From contig JAGLOF010000145.1 in the NCBI GenBank assembly GCA_023139105.1, positions 1-35,294 on the forward strand: DNA of 35,294 bases. The letters are read 5' to 3'. Below, piece by piece: positions 1 to 7,751 of the stretch. Source of the stretch: a bacterium (GTDB lineage Bacteria; Zhuqueibacterota; QNDG01; JAGLOF01). The stretch's first letter is position 1. Each line of letters begins with the position of its first letter. The notes beneath the pieces are model-generated. The model was given only the letters and a program-made list of their open reading frames with translations, was not told the DNA's origin and did no database searches. The translations under genes were made by a program, and so were the position numbers.

Positions 1-2
1 TT

Positions 3-62
3 GATTACCGCCTGCGTAGTATTGCCAGAATAGTTGGCGGCGGCAAGGAGTCTACACAATGA
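3..62 (+). CDS. 3' end of an unidentified upstream gene (partial)
   Basis: A reading frame is open from the left edge of the window and ends at a TGA at 60-62. It encodes only about 19 residues, ending in [12 protein letters not shown]. The TGA overlaps the ATG of the histidine kinase at 59 in an ATGA arrangement, which is common between co-translated genes in an operon. This overlap is the only real support, since a frame this short can be open by chance. The product is not recognisable. If real, the kinase at 59 is not the first gene of its operon. Confidence 0.35.
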   Translation, partial: DYRLRSIARIVGGGKESTQ

Positions 63-3000
63 AGATACTACGGGATCTATCGATAAAAAGCAAAATGATA
101 GCGATTATTCTCTCTGTGGTTTTTTTCTCAATTATTGCCGGATTTTCTATTAATATAATGAGAGAATATAAAATTCTCAATGAAAAGATGATTGCCGAGT
201 CAATGATGACAGCTATTTTAGTGAGTGAGTACTGTATTACCCCCCTTGATTTTGGCTATAAGGATGAAGCAAGGGCCAACCTATCCAAGTTAGAGACGAT
301 TCCTTCTATCTTTAACGGATGCGTATTCGATGAAAATGGCAATCTGTTTGCATCTTATAATAGAGGAAAAGAGATTGTTACTCCTCAAATCCCCGATGTT
401 GAAACTTACAGCAAAATTGAAGGCCACTGGCTGCATATCTTCAAGGAAATTAGATTCAACGGAGAGAAAAAAGGCACTATCTATTTGAGAATTTCCACGG
501 TCGATCTCTCTGAAAGAATAGACACTCATTTACTAACCATGATAGTAATCGGTTTGGGTATGATGATATTGGCATGGTTTCTGGCCACCCGGCTCCAGAA
601 AATTATTTCCCAGCCAATACTGTCTCTGGCCAGTATGACAGAACGTATTAGCAGAGAGAATGATTATTCACTGCGGGTGAAAAAACAGAGTAACAATGAG
701 ATAGGAAAACTTTCAGACAGTTTTAATGAAATGCTTGAACAGATACACATCAAGAAGATGGAAAGAGACCAGTCAGAACAAGCCCTAAGAGAATCGAATC
801 GGATCATTAACAGAAGTCCTGCGGTGGCTTTCCTCTGGCAGAATAAAGAGGGTTGGCCTGTTGAATTCGTATCAGCAAACGTGCAACATTTGTTGGATTA
901 TACGGCTGAAGTGTTCATGAAAGGCATGGTTTTTTTTGCAGACCTGATCCATGCGGACGATTTAGAAAATGTATCTGAAGAAGTGCAAAGGTACAGTGAG
1001 GAAAAAGACAAAACCGACTTTGTTCAGGAATATAGAGTTGTTACAAAGCACCACCGAATAGTATGGATTGAAGACCACACATTTATCCGTAGGAATAAAC
1101 AGGGGCAAATAACTCACTTCGAAGGACTTCTTATTAATATTACAGAGCGCAGGTTAGCTGAAGAGGCACTCCGGCAAAGTGAGAAAAACTTCAGATTATT
1201 ATTCGAGCATTCGCCTCTGGGGACATATATCGCTACAACAGATGGGATAATAATTGATGCAAATCAATCATTACTGAAAATACTGGGATCAAATTCAATA
1301 GAAGATACAAAACAAATTAATGTATTGACTTTTCCTCCATTACTTGAGAACGGTTACTCCGCCGAGTTTAAAAAGTGTATTCAAACCGGAGAAATCCGAT
1401 TTATTGAATTGGCATATAGGTCAAACTGGGGTAAGGAGCTGTTTTTATCAAACTATTTAATCCCTTTACTTGATGAAAATGGTAACATTGAAAAAGTTTA
1501 TACATTGATGGAAGACATTACAGAACGCAAGATTGCAGACGTCAAAGTAAATGAATCAGAAGCCCGCTATAGAACCCTTGTCGAAAATGCACCTGAGGCT
1601 ATTGTCGTTTTGGATATTAAAGTTGGAAAATTTGTCGATTTTAATGAAAATGCGGAGAAACTCTTTAAGCTAAGCCGTGAGGAACTGTTAAAGGCTTCTC
1701 CAATCAGCTTGAGCCCTGAGTTTCAGCAGGACGGACAAAGATCCAGCGAGAGTTCAGTTAATGCTGTTAATAAGGCAGTTGCCGGTGAAATTCCTGTTTT
1801 TGAATGGACTCATATTGATTCTACAGGTAAAGAGATCCCTTGTGAAGTCCGCTTGTTAAGATTGCCGTCTACATCTGAAATTCTTGTTCGCGGCAGTGTT
1901 ATTGATATCTCCAGGCGTAAGCAGGCTGAATATGAACTGCAACACCTACGCAATTATCTCTCAAATATAATTAATTCAATGCCGTCAATATTAGTAGGGG
2001 TAGACAAGGATGGGGGGATAACCCAGTGGAATAATGAGGCTGAACGCTTATCAGGCATCTCGGTTGAAAACGCCATGGGTCAGCCTCTGGACAGACTCAT
2101 TCCTCATCTTGCCAAGGCGATGGAGCAGGTTCGTGAGGCAATGCGGACACGAAAGGTTTGTTTCACTCCCAAGCAACTCCGCAACCGGGAGGATGGCATG
2201 GTATATGAAAATATAACCATTTTCCCTTTAATTGCCAATGGTGTGGAAGGGGCTGTTATTCGAATTGATGATGTTACTGAGCAGGTGCAGCTTGAAGAGA
2301 TGATGATTCAATCTGAAAAGATGATGTCTGTAGGTGGGCTGGCAGCTGGCATGGCTCATGAAATCAACAATCCCCTGGCAGGCATATTACAAACGCTTCA
2401 GGTGATATTGAACAGAGTATCACACGGCCTTGATAAAAATATTATAGTTGCAGACTCCATTGGCATCTCATTTGACGATGTGGGAAAATACCTACAGGAG
2501 CGCGGCCTCATTGATATGATGAATACAGTGATGGACTCAGCCCGTCGTGCTGCAACCATTGTTGACAATATGCTCTCATTCAGCAGGAAAAGTGAATCAA
2601 AGCCCGTTGCAGTTAATGTGAATGAACTTATAGATAAGACTATTGATCTATGTGCAACAGACTATGATATGAAGCGAAATCATGATTTTCTTGACCTGGA
2701 GATTATTAGAGAGTATGTCGAAGATCTACCTGCTCTTCATTGTGAGAGCAGTAAGATACAACAGGTCATTTTGAATATTTTGAAGAATGGTGCCGAGGCC
2801 ATGGCAAGTATTGGTACACTTTCATCAAGTAAGGCAGCTGAAAAAGGGTGCTTTATTATACGTACTTCTTTTGAATATGGTGCTATACGCCTGGAATTTG
2901 AAGATAATGGCCCTGGTATGGATGAGCTTACGCGTCGTCGCATTTTTGAACCGTTTTTTACAACCAAACCTACAAACATGGGGACTGGTCTTGGTTTGTC

Positions 3001-3115
3001 GGTTTCATACTTTATCATAACAGAGAATCATGGCGGAGAGATGTGGGTGGAGGCGGCACCGGCAGGGGGGACAAAATTTGTCATTAAACTGTATCCTGAC
3101 AGGCAGGGGGGGTAA
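59..3115 (+). CDS. Membrane-bound multi-PAS sensor histidine kinase (HK1)
   Basis: This is a 1018-residue sensor kinase that should autophosphorylate on a histidine and pass phosphate to a response regulator not seen here. Transmembrane segments lie at about 12-33 and 157-177. They flank a periplasmic sensor region of about 120 residues that resembles CHASE8-type domains by eye. A HAMP domain (about 178-231) and four PAS domains follow (about 240-368, 370-493, 500-622 and 626-742). The HisKA domain has the motif [12 protein letters not shown] with phospho-acceptor His767. The ATPase domain has N-box Asn910, DNGPGMDE from Asp949, and FFTTKP...GTGLGLSVS. The catalytic core is of the NtrB-like kind, with no receiver domain attached. 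AAGGAG at 45-50 supports the ATG. The stop codon is one base from the start of the first receptor gene, so the two are probably co-translated. The ligand is unknown; a link to receptor expression is inferred from position only. Confidence 0.93.
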   Translation: MKILRDLSIKSKMIAIILSVVFFSIIAGFSINIMREYKILNEKMIAESMMTAILVSEYCITPLDFGYKDEARANLSKLETIPSIFNGCVFDENGNLFASYNRGKEIVTPQIPDVETYSKIEGHWLHIFKEIRFNGEKKGTIYLRISTVDLSERIDTHLLTMIVIGLGMMILAWFLATRLQKIISQPILSLASMTERISRENDYSLRVKKQSNNEIGKLSDSFNEMLEQIHIKKMERDQSEQALRESNRIINRSPAVAFLWQNKEGWPVEFVSANVQHLLDYTAEVFMKGMVFFADLIHADDLENVSEEVQRYSEEKDKTDFVQEYRVVTKHHRIVWIEDHTFIRRNKQGQITHFEGLLINITERRLAEEALRQSEKNFRLLFEHSPLGTYIATTDGIIIDANQSLLKILGSNSIEDTKQINVLTFPPLLENGYSAEFKKCIQTGEIRFIELAYRSNWGKELFLSNYLIPLLDENGNIEKVYTLMEDITERKIADVKVNESEARYRTLVENAPEAIVVLDIKVGKFVDFNENAEKLFKLSREELLKASPISLSPEFQQDGQRSSESSVNAVNKAVAGEIPVFEWTHIDSTGKEIPCEVRLLRLPSTSEILVRGSVIDISRRKQAEYELQHLRNYLSNIINSMPSILVGVDKDGGITQWNNEAERLSGISVENAMGQPLDRLIPHLAKAMEQVREAMRTRKVCFTPKQLRNREDGMVYENITIFPLIANGVEGAVIRIDDVTEQVQLEEMMIQSEKMMSVGGLAAGMAHEINNPLAGILQTLQVILNRVSHGLDKNIIVADSIGISFDDVGKYLQERGLIDMMNTVMDSARRAATIVDNMLSFSRKSESKPVAVNVNELIDKTIDLCATDYDMKRNHDFLDLEIIREYVEDLPALHCESSKIQQVILNILKNGAEAMASIGTLSSSKAAEKGCFIIRTSFEYGAIRLEFEDNGPGMDELTRRRIFEPFFTTKPTNMGTGLGLSVSYFIITENHGGEMWVEAAPAGGTKFVIKLYPDRQGG
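3106..3112 (+). repeat. G7 homopolymer at the HK1/TBDT1 junction
   Basis: Seven consecutive G residues form the last codons of HK1 (Q-G-G) and lie 4 bases before the ATG of the first receptor, where its ribosome binding site must be. The equivalent site before the second receptor is AAGGAGG without a homopolymer. A length change here would alter both the kinase stop codon frame and the receptor ribosome binding site. Confidence 0.6.
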
Positions 3116-3116
3116 T

Positions 3117-3195
3117 ATGCATAGGGAACAGATTAAATTATTCTTTTGCACTTTCAAGGTAGTTGCATTAATTCTTATTTTTCTGTTACAACAGG
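3117..3195 (+). repeat. 79-bp direct repeat, copy 1 (5' end of TBDT1)
   Basis: The first 79 bases of the gene, covering most of the signal peptide, are identical by eye to 5553-5631. The identity decays just after this point. It marks one part of a tandem duplication that also carried the 3' end of the upstream kinase. Confidence 0.9.
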
Positions 3196-5279
3196 AAATA
3201 CAGTTGTTCTCGCAGGATAAAGGTGGTGTGCAAGTAAATAAGTTTTTAGAGATGTCGTTTGAAGAGTTGATGAATGTAGAATTAACCACTGCCGGTAAAA
3301 GACCGGAAAACATCAACGAGATTCCGGCAAGTGTTGTGATAATCACCAGAAATGATATTAAACGTTATGGTTACACTACACTCTCTGAGATTTTGGAGAA
3401 TGTTCCCGGTATGTATGGTATTAATGATTACAATTATCATTTTTTTGGTGTGCGAGGATTTTGGTCCGGTGAAGGACGCAATATTATATACCTTGTAAAT
3501 GGCATAGATCAGAGCCGGGGACATATGTTGCATTATAATATACGTTCGTTTCCTATCCCTGTTGAGGCAATTGGCAGAATAGAGATAATTCGTGGTCCAA
3601 TGTCAGTTATTTATGGTAGTGGTGCATTCTTTGGGGCTATTAATATAATAACTGATGAAATCTATACTCAAGATCAGCAAGGGCAAGCAACTATAGCTGT
3701 AGGTTCATTTAATACAAAAAAAGCAGCTCTTAGCCTGGTTTCAGAAGAGAATGATATGTCATTCTCTTTTAATGCGGCTATTCACAAGAGTGATGGGATA
3801 AATGTACCCTATTCTAAAATGATAAGTGATCTTTCAGTTTTGCCAGGTATGGGGATTTACGATTATAACAATACAACCAAAAAAAGGCTTGAAAAAAATA
3901 ATAAATATTTTGATTGTTCAATAAAATACAAGGAGTTTTATTGTAATGTAAGTCATACATTATACGAAGATGAAGTATATTTTAGTTATCCTCCGGTAGA
4001 TAAGGGCTCTACCGAACGAACGCATGACACACATATTTTGGCAGGAGCAAAATTAAATGTTACTGATAAATTAAATATCAATTTACAGGTCAACTCCTAT
4101 CAGTCGCATATAGAATTTATTTGGGATCAGATACATCCTGATTATTTTGGTAATCAGATTTTTCGGATGCAACGCAATGGTGCAGAAATAATTGCATTCT
4201 ACGAACCATTTTCCAATCTAAGTATAACCGGTGGATATGTAAATAAAACTCATTCAGACCTCCATAGCTTCCTCATTTTATCCTCCGATAACTTTATCAT
4301 TGACTATGGAATGAAACCAGGTGAATATTCAACAACAAATGCAATATATGCACAAGCTGATTATTCTCCATTATCAAAATTACATCTTGTAGGTGGAATA
4401 CGAGCTGAAAAAATGGAGAAATATGATATTGAGATGATGCTTAATCCCGGAATGGAGAATGAGAGTACTATTAATGGAAAATTTAATCATGATAATATAG
4501 AATATATCCCCAGGCTTGCTGCGATATATTCATATAATGAAAATAACACATTTAAGTTTTTATATGGTAAGGCAATCAATCAGCCATCTTTTTTTACAAT
4601 GGCTGTACAAATGTTTGCAGGAGTCTTTGAAACACCAAAACCAGAAATAATTGAAACTTTTGAAGTTAACTATCTTGCGAATCCAATAGAACATTTATCT
4701 TTGAACGCTTCTCTGTTTTATAACATATTTCATCATCTTCTGGTTAGAGAGCTACAGCCCGGTGAAATTGGAGGTATTTATACAAATGCAGGTAAAATGG
4801 TTACAACCGGTGCTGAGTTGACTGTCAAAGCAGAACCGTCTGTAAATATTGGAATAGAGTTAAGTGTAATTCTACAAAAAAGTGAAGATAAAAGATTAGG
4901 TTTTGAATCAATTGGAGTTGGCTATTCTCCTGAAATTTTAGGTTATTTTAAGTTCTTTTATTCGCCATTTCAAGATATAACCGCATCTATAACTGGTAAT
5001 TATGTTGGCAGCATGAGAACTCATTGGGAAGTGGAGAAAGAGAATCCGGACGGCACAATGGGTGATAGGATAGGAGAAGATGTAGACGGCTATTTAATAG
5101 CTGGTTTTAATCTGCGGTATAGCAATTTTATATTCAACAAGGTGTTTATTAATGTAAGAATACATAATCTTTTTGATACTGAATATTATTATCCTGCATA
5201 CACAAATAATGCCTATTTTAACAAAGGTACCTTGGGTCGTGGACGGTCAATAACAATAACCACAGGATATAGATTTTAA
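3117..5279 (+). CDS. TonB-dependent outer-membrane receptor (TBDT1)
   Basis: A 720-residue outer-membrane receptor that should import a ligand using TonB energy. The signal peptide (about 1-33) ends near LFSQ. The mature N-terminus has the motif EMSFEELMNVELTTAGK followed by NEIPASV. A plug domain covers about 45-180, with VRGFWSG, LVNGID and RGPMSVIYGSGAF, and a 22-strand-type barrel follows. The last residue is Phe, as in outer-membrane barrels recognised by BamA. The ATG at 3117 is preferred over an in-frame upstream start at 3030 because it opens a signal peptide, the stretch before it lies inside HK1, and the same start context recurs in the second receptor. The start is one base after the kinase stop. 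The first 79 bp are identical to those of TBDT2. The ligand cannot be told; the plug style is that of siderophore, cobalamin or vitamin-type receptors rather than SusC. Confidence 0.92.
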   Translation: MHREQIKLFFCTFKVVALILIFLLQQEIQLFSQDKGGVQVNKFLEMSFEELMNVELTTAGKRPENINEIPASVVIITRNDIKRYGYTTLSEILENVPGMYGINDYNYHFFGVRGFWSGEGRNIIYLVNGIDQSRGHMLHYNIRSFPIPVEAIGRIEIIRGPMSVIYGSGAFFGAINIITDEIYTQDQQGQATIAVGSFNTKKAALSLVSEENDMSFSFNAAIHKSDGINVPYSKMISDLSVLPGMGIYDYNNTTKKRLEKNNKYFDCSIKYKEFYCNVSHTLYEDEVYFSYPPVDKGSTERTHDTHILAGAKLNVTDKLNINLQVNSYQSHIEFIWDQIHPDYFGNQIFRMQRNGAEIIAFYEPFSNLSITGGYVNKTHSDLHSFLILSSDNFIIDYGMKPGEYSTTNAIYAQADYSPLSKLHLVGGIRAEKMEKYDIEMMLNPGMENESTINGKFNHDNIEYIPRLAAIYSYNENNTFKFLYGKAINQPSFFTMAVQMFAGVFETPKPEIIETFEVNYLANPIEHLSLNASLFYNIFHHLLVRELQPGEIGGIYTNAGKMVTTGAELTVKAEPSVNIGIELSVILQKSEDKRLGFESIGVGYSPEILGYFKFFYSPFQDITASITGNYVGSMRTHWEVEKENPDGTMGDRIGEDVDGYLIAGFNLRYSNFIFNKVFINVRIHNLFDTEYYYPAYTNNAYFNKGTLGRGRSITITTGYRF
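3243..3301 (+). repeat. 59-bp identical module shared with TBDT3, copy 1
   Basis: This stretch encodes the start of the mature receptor, through EMSFEELMNVELTTAGK. By eye it matches 7848-7906 at every base, including synonymous positions. The signal-peptide code before it and the barrel code after it do not match between the two genes. TBDT2 has the same module with a few substitutions (from about 5690). Confidence 0.88.
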
Positions 5280-5301
5280 TGTATAGAGAATAGTCAAGAT
5301 C

Positions 5302-5352
5302 AATAAATGGTTGCAAGCTAGTATTCAATGCCGAATTATCTCTTTTCCGTCT
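5302..5352 (+). pseudogene. Remnant of a TBDT4-like receptor gene with internal deletion
   Basis: Two short pieces matching the fourth receptor gene are joined here. Bases 5302-5333 match 10546-10577 with one mismatch. Bases 5336-5352 match 11980-11996 with one mismatch. The pieces meet at AATGCCG, which occurs in the intact gene at 10571-10577 and 11972-11978, that is 1,401 bp apart. This fits a deletion between two 7-bp direct repeats in a former gene copy, with one extra A at the join. No reading frame of note survives. Confidence 0.75.
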
Positions 5353-5353
5353 T

Positions 5354-5551
5354 TATGGATGAGGTTACGCGCTGCCGTATTTTTGAACCGTTTTTACAGC
5401 CAAGCCTACAAGCAGGGGGGCAAGTCTTGGTTTATCAGTTTCATACTTTATCATAACAGAGAATCATGGTGGAGAGATGTGGGTGGAAGCGGCACCGAGA
5501 GGAGGAACAAAATTTATAATTAAACTGCGTCCGGGCAAGCAAGGAGGATGA
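5354..5551 (+). pseudogene. Remnant of a histidine kinase 3' end (HK1-like)
   Basis: This 198-bp stretch aligns along its whole length with HK1 bases 2917-3115. The only gap is one T missing from the T6 run in the FEPFF codons, which shifts the frame. Before the shift it reads MDEVTRCRIFEPF. After the shift the kinase frame reads [18 protein letters not shown] and runs to a TGA at 5549-5551. As at HK1, that stop lies one base before a receptor ATG. Only the last part of the ATPase domain is left, so it cannot act as a kinase. It is closer to HK1 than to HK2. Its AAGGAGG (5541-5547) now serves as ribosome binding site for TBDT2. Confidence 0.92.
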
Positions 5552-5552
5552 T

Positions 5553-5631
5553 ATGCATAGGGAACAGATTAAATTATTCTTTTGCACTTTCAAGGTAGTT
5601 GCATTAATTCTTATTTTTCTGTTACAACAGG
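5553..5631 (+). repeat. 79-bp direct repeat, copy 2 (5' end of TBDT2)
   Basis: Identical by eye to 3117-3195. Together with the kinase remnant at 5354-5551 it shows that a unit of kinase 3' end plus receptor 5' end was duplicated. Confidence 0.9.
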
Positions 5632-7739
5632 CAACACAGTTATTATCTCAGGATAAAGATGGTTTGCAAGTAAATAAGTTTTTAGAGATGTCATTTGAAG
5701 AATTGATGAATGTAGAATTAATTACTGCCGGTAAAAGACCGGAAGTTATCAACGAGATTCCGGCAAGTGTGGTAGTTATAAGTAGGGATGAAATAAAAAA
5801 ATACGGATACCGCAATCTTCAGGAAATATTAGAAAATGTACCTGGATATTATGTAATTGATCAATATGCACATACAGATGTTACTTTAGGAGTTCGCGGT
5901 TTTTGGAGCCCATCTACCAAAGGCGTTATTATCATGGTAAATGGGATCAACCAGATGCAGGATGTATATACCCATTTTCCCCTAAATAAAGTTGCGGTTC
6001 CAGTAGAAGCAATTGATAGAATTGAGATCATTAGGGGGCCAATGTCAGTTATTTATGGAAGCGGTGCTTTTTATGGTGCGATAAATATAATTACAAACGA
6101 TTTTAAAAAAAATAAATCAAAAAGTACAGTATCTGCTTCTTATGGTACAAATAACAATCAGAAAATCATTTTTAGAGTGGTAGGCAGTGATAATGACTTC
6201 AGATTTAGTGCTAATGGCTCTTTCGCCCGGTCTGAGGGACAAAATATTAAATGGAATAAAATGTCTTCAAATCCATATTTTGGGAATAAAACAACAAAGA
6301 ATTTTTTTGAAAACAGTTCACATTATTTTAACCTTTCAGGTTCTTACAAAGAGTTTTATGGAAATTTCACAATAATAAGAGACAATAAACCATGGATATT
6401 TTTATGGCTGGATTTAAACAATCCAAATAGAAAGATCAGCGACTTTGCAACTGTAAGATTAGGACATAGAAAAAAAATTGATAAATTAGAATGGGATTTA
6501 AAATTTGGTTATTATTCTACAAATATTCAAAGTGGAAATACATTTTCCCATGACCCCATAATAGAACCACATTATGATTACTCACATTGGGCTTTAGGAT
6601 CACAGTCCTTTGATATTGATATCAATACATTTTATACTCCATCAGATAAGTTCAATATTACATCCGGCATTTTTTATAGAAGACTTTTACAAAGATATGA
6701 ATTACTAAATATGCCAAGTATTCCATTTAATGATGTAGTTATTAGGCAACCTTATGATGTTAATTTGCAAAATTATGCAGTTTTTGGCCAGGCAAATTAC
6801 AAATTTTCGAATAAAATTGATTTAGTTGCAGGCCTGCGTTTAGAAAAGATAAGTAAAGGTAAAATTATCTGGGAAGTAGGATATGGACATGATCTAGCTA
6901 ATGTAGATGAGCCTTATTCCCGCTGGGATCTGCCTATGGATGCTTCTAAAGTGCAATTTATTCCACGTTTAGCGGTAATATATTCATTGTATGAAAATAG
7001 TATAATGAAATTTTTATATGGAAAAGCTGTGAGAATGCCGGCATATCATGAAATTAATGATGTGGTTTTATATCCTAATGAAAATCCGATTGAGCCGGAA
7101 GCAATCCATACGTTTGAATTAAATTATATTTCAAGTCTATCAAAAAGACTGACGATTAATTTAAGTATTTATCGAAACATATTGGAAAATTTGATTTACA
7201 GAAAAGAATGGATGGATGGTGATAATTATAGGGCAACAACAACTAATGAAGGGGAAATGAACACAAATGGTTTGGAAATTGTGATAAAAGCAAAACCGGT
7301 TGAGAATTTGCAACTAGATTTAAGTTTGACATATCAGGATACAGAGGATCAAAACAATCCTGAAAGAAATGTTATGTGTTCTCCACAAATTTTGGCTTAT
7401 GGCAAACTCGCCTGGAATATTCTGCCAGATTTTCATATCGCGTTTACTTCAAATTATGTAGACCGAATGTCTGCTCAATGGGATATAAGTAAAATAAATC
7501 CTCGGGACAATACGTTTGGTAAAAGAATTGGAAAAGATACACCGGCATATTTAAATCTGGGGATAAATGTCCGGGTAGATAATTTGTTTAGAATGAATGG
7601 TTTATTTGTCAACTGCAGAATTTCAAATATTTTAAACCAGGAAATCCGTTATCCGACATATTCACATAGTGTATGGGCAGACAAAGGAACTAGGGGAATA
7701 AAAAGATTCTTTTTAATTACTGTTGGGAAGAATTTCTAA
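5553..7739 (+). CDS. TonB-dependent outer-membrane receptor (TBDT2)
   Basis: A 728-residue receptor with a signal peptide nearly identical to that of TBDT1. The mature start holds EMSFEELMNVELITAGK and NEIPASV. The plug has LGVRGFWSP, MVNGINQ and RGPMSVIYGSGAFYG, and the barrel ends in KNF with a terminal Phe. AAGGAGG six bases before the ATG is a strong ribosome binding site, inherited from the kinase remnant just upstream. The barrel is well diverged from TBDT1 although the first 79 bp are identical, so ligand specificity probably differs. No TonB, ExbB or periplasmic binding protein gene is adjacent, so the cargo cannot be named. Confidence 0.92.
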   Translation: MHREQIKLFFCTFKVVALILIFLLQQATQLLSQDKDGLQVNKFLEMSFEELMNVELITAGKRPEVINEIPASVVVISRDEIKKYGYRNLQEILENVPGYYVIDQYAHTDVTLGVRGFWSPSTKGVIIMVNGINQMQDVYTHFPLNKVAVPVEAIDRIEIIRGPMSVIYGSGAFYGAINIITNDFKKNKSKSTVSASYGTNNNQKIIFRVVGSDNDFRFSANGSFARSEGQNIKWNKMSSNPYFGNKTTKNFFENSSHYFNLSGSYKEFYGNFTIIRDNKPWIFLWLDLNNPNRKISDFATVRLGHRKKIDKLEWDLKFGYYSTNIQSGNTFSHDPIIEPHYDYSHWALGSQSFDIDINTFYTPSDKFNITSGIFYRRLLQRYELLNMPSIPFNDVVIRQPYDVNLQNYAVFGQANYKFSNKIDLVAGLRLEKISKGKIIWEVGYGHDLANVDEPYSRWDLPMDASKVQFIPRLAVIYSLYENSIMKFLYGKAVRMPAYHEINDVVLYPNENPIEPEAIHTFELNYISSLSKRLTINLSIYRNILENLIYRKEWMDGDNYRATTTNEGEMNTNGLEIVIKAKPVENLQLDLSLTYQDTEDQNNPERNVMCSPQILAYGKLAWNILPDFHIAFTSNYVDRMSAQWDISKINPRDNTFGKRIGKDTPAYLNLGINVRVDNLFRMNGLFVNCRISNILNQEIRYPTYSHSVWADKGTRGIKRFFLITVGKNF

Positions 7740-7751
7740 GGAGAATTATAT

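Noticed and set aside
3030-3116. Upstream extension of TBDT1 by 29 residues
   Set aside because: It lies inside HK1 in another frame, gives a charged segment before the signal peptide, and the duplicate receptor starts at the equivalent of 3117.
3292-3306. Perfect inverted repeat CCGGT-AAAAG-ACCGG in the shared receptor module
   Set aside because: The outer T/A pair is lost in TBDT3 and the arms change in TBDT4 while the encoded AGK(R/K)P is kept. Protein coding explains it better than an RNA or DNA structure.
5311-5523. A 70-codon open frame (TTG start) between TBDT1 and TBDT2
   Set aside because: It runs out of frame through the kinase remnant and receptor fragment, has no ribosome binding site and resembles no protein. 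It is a by-product of decayed sequence.
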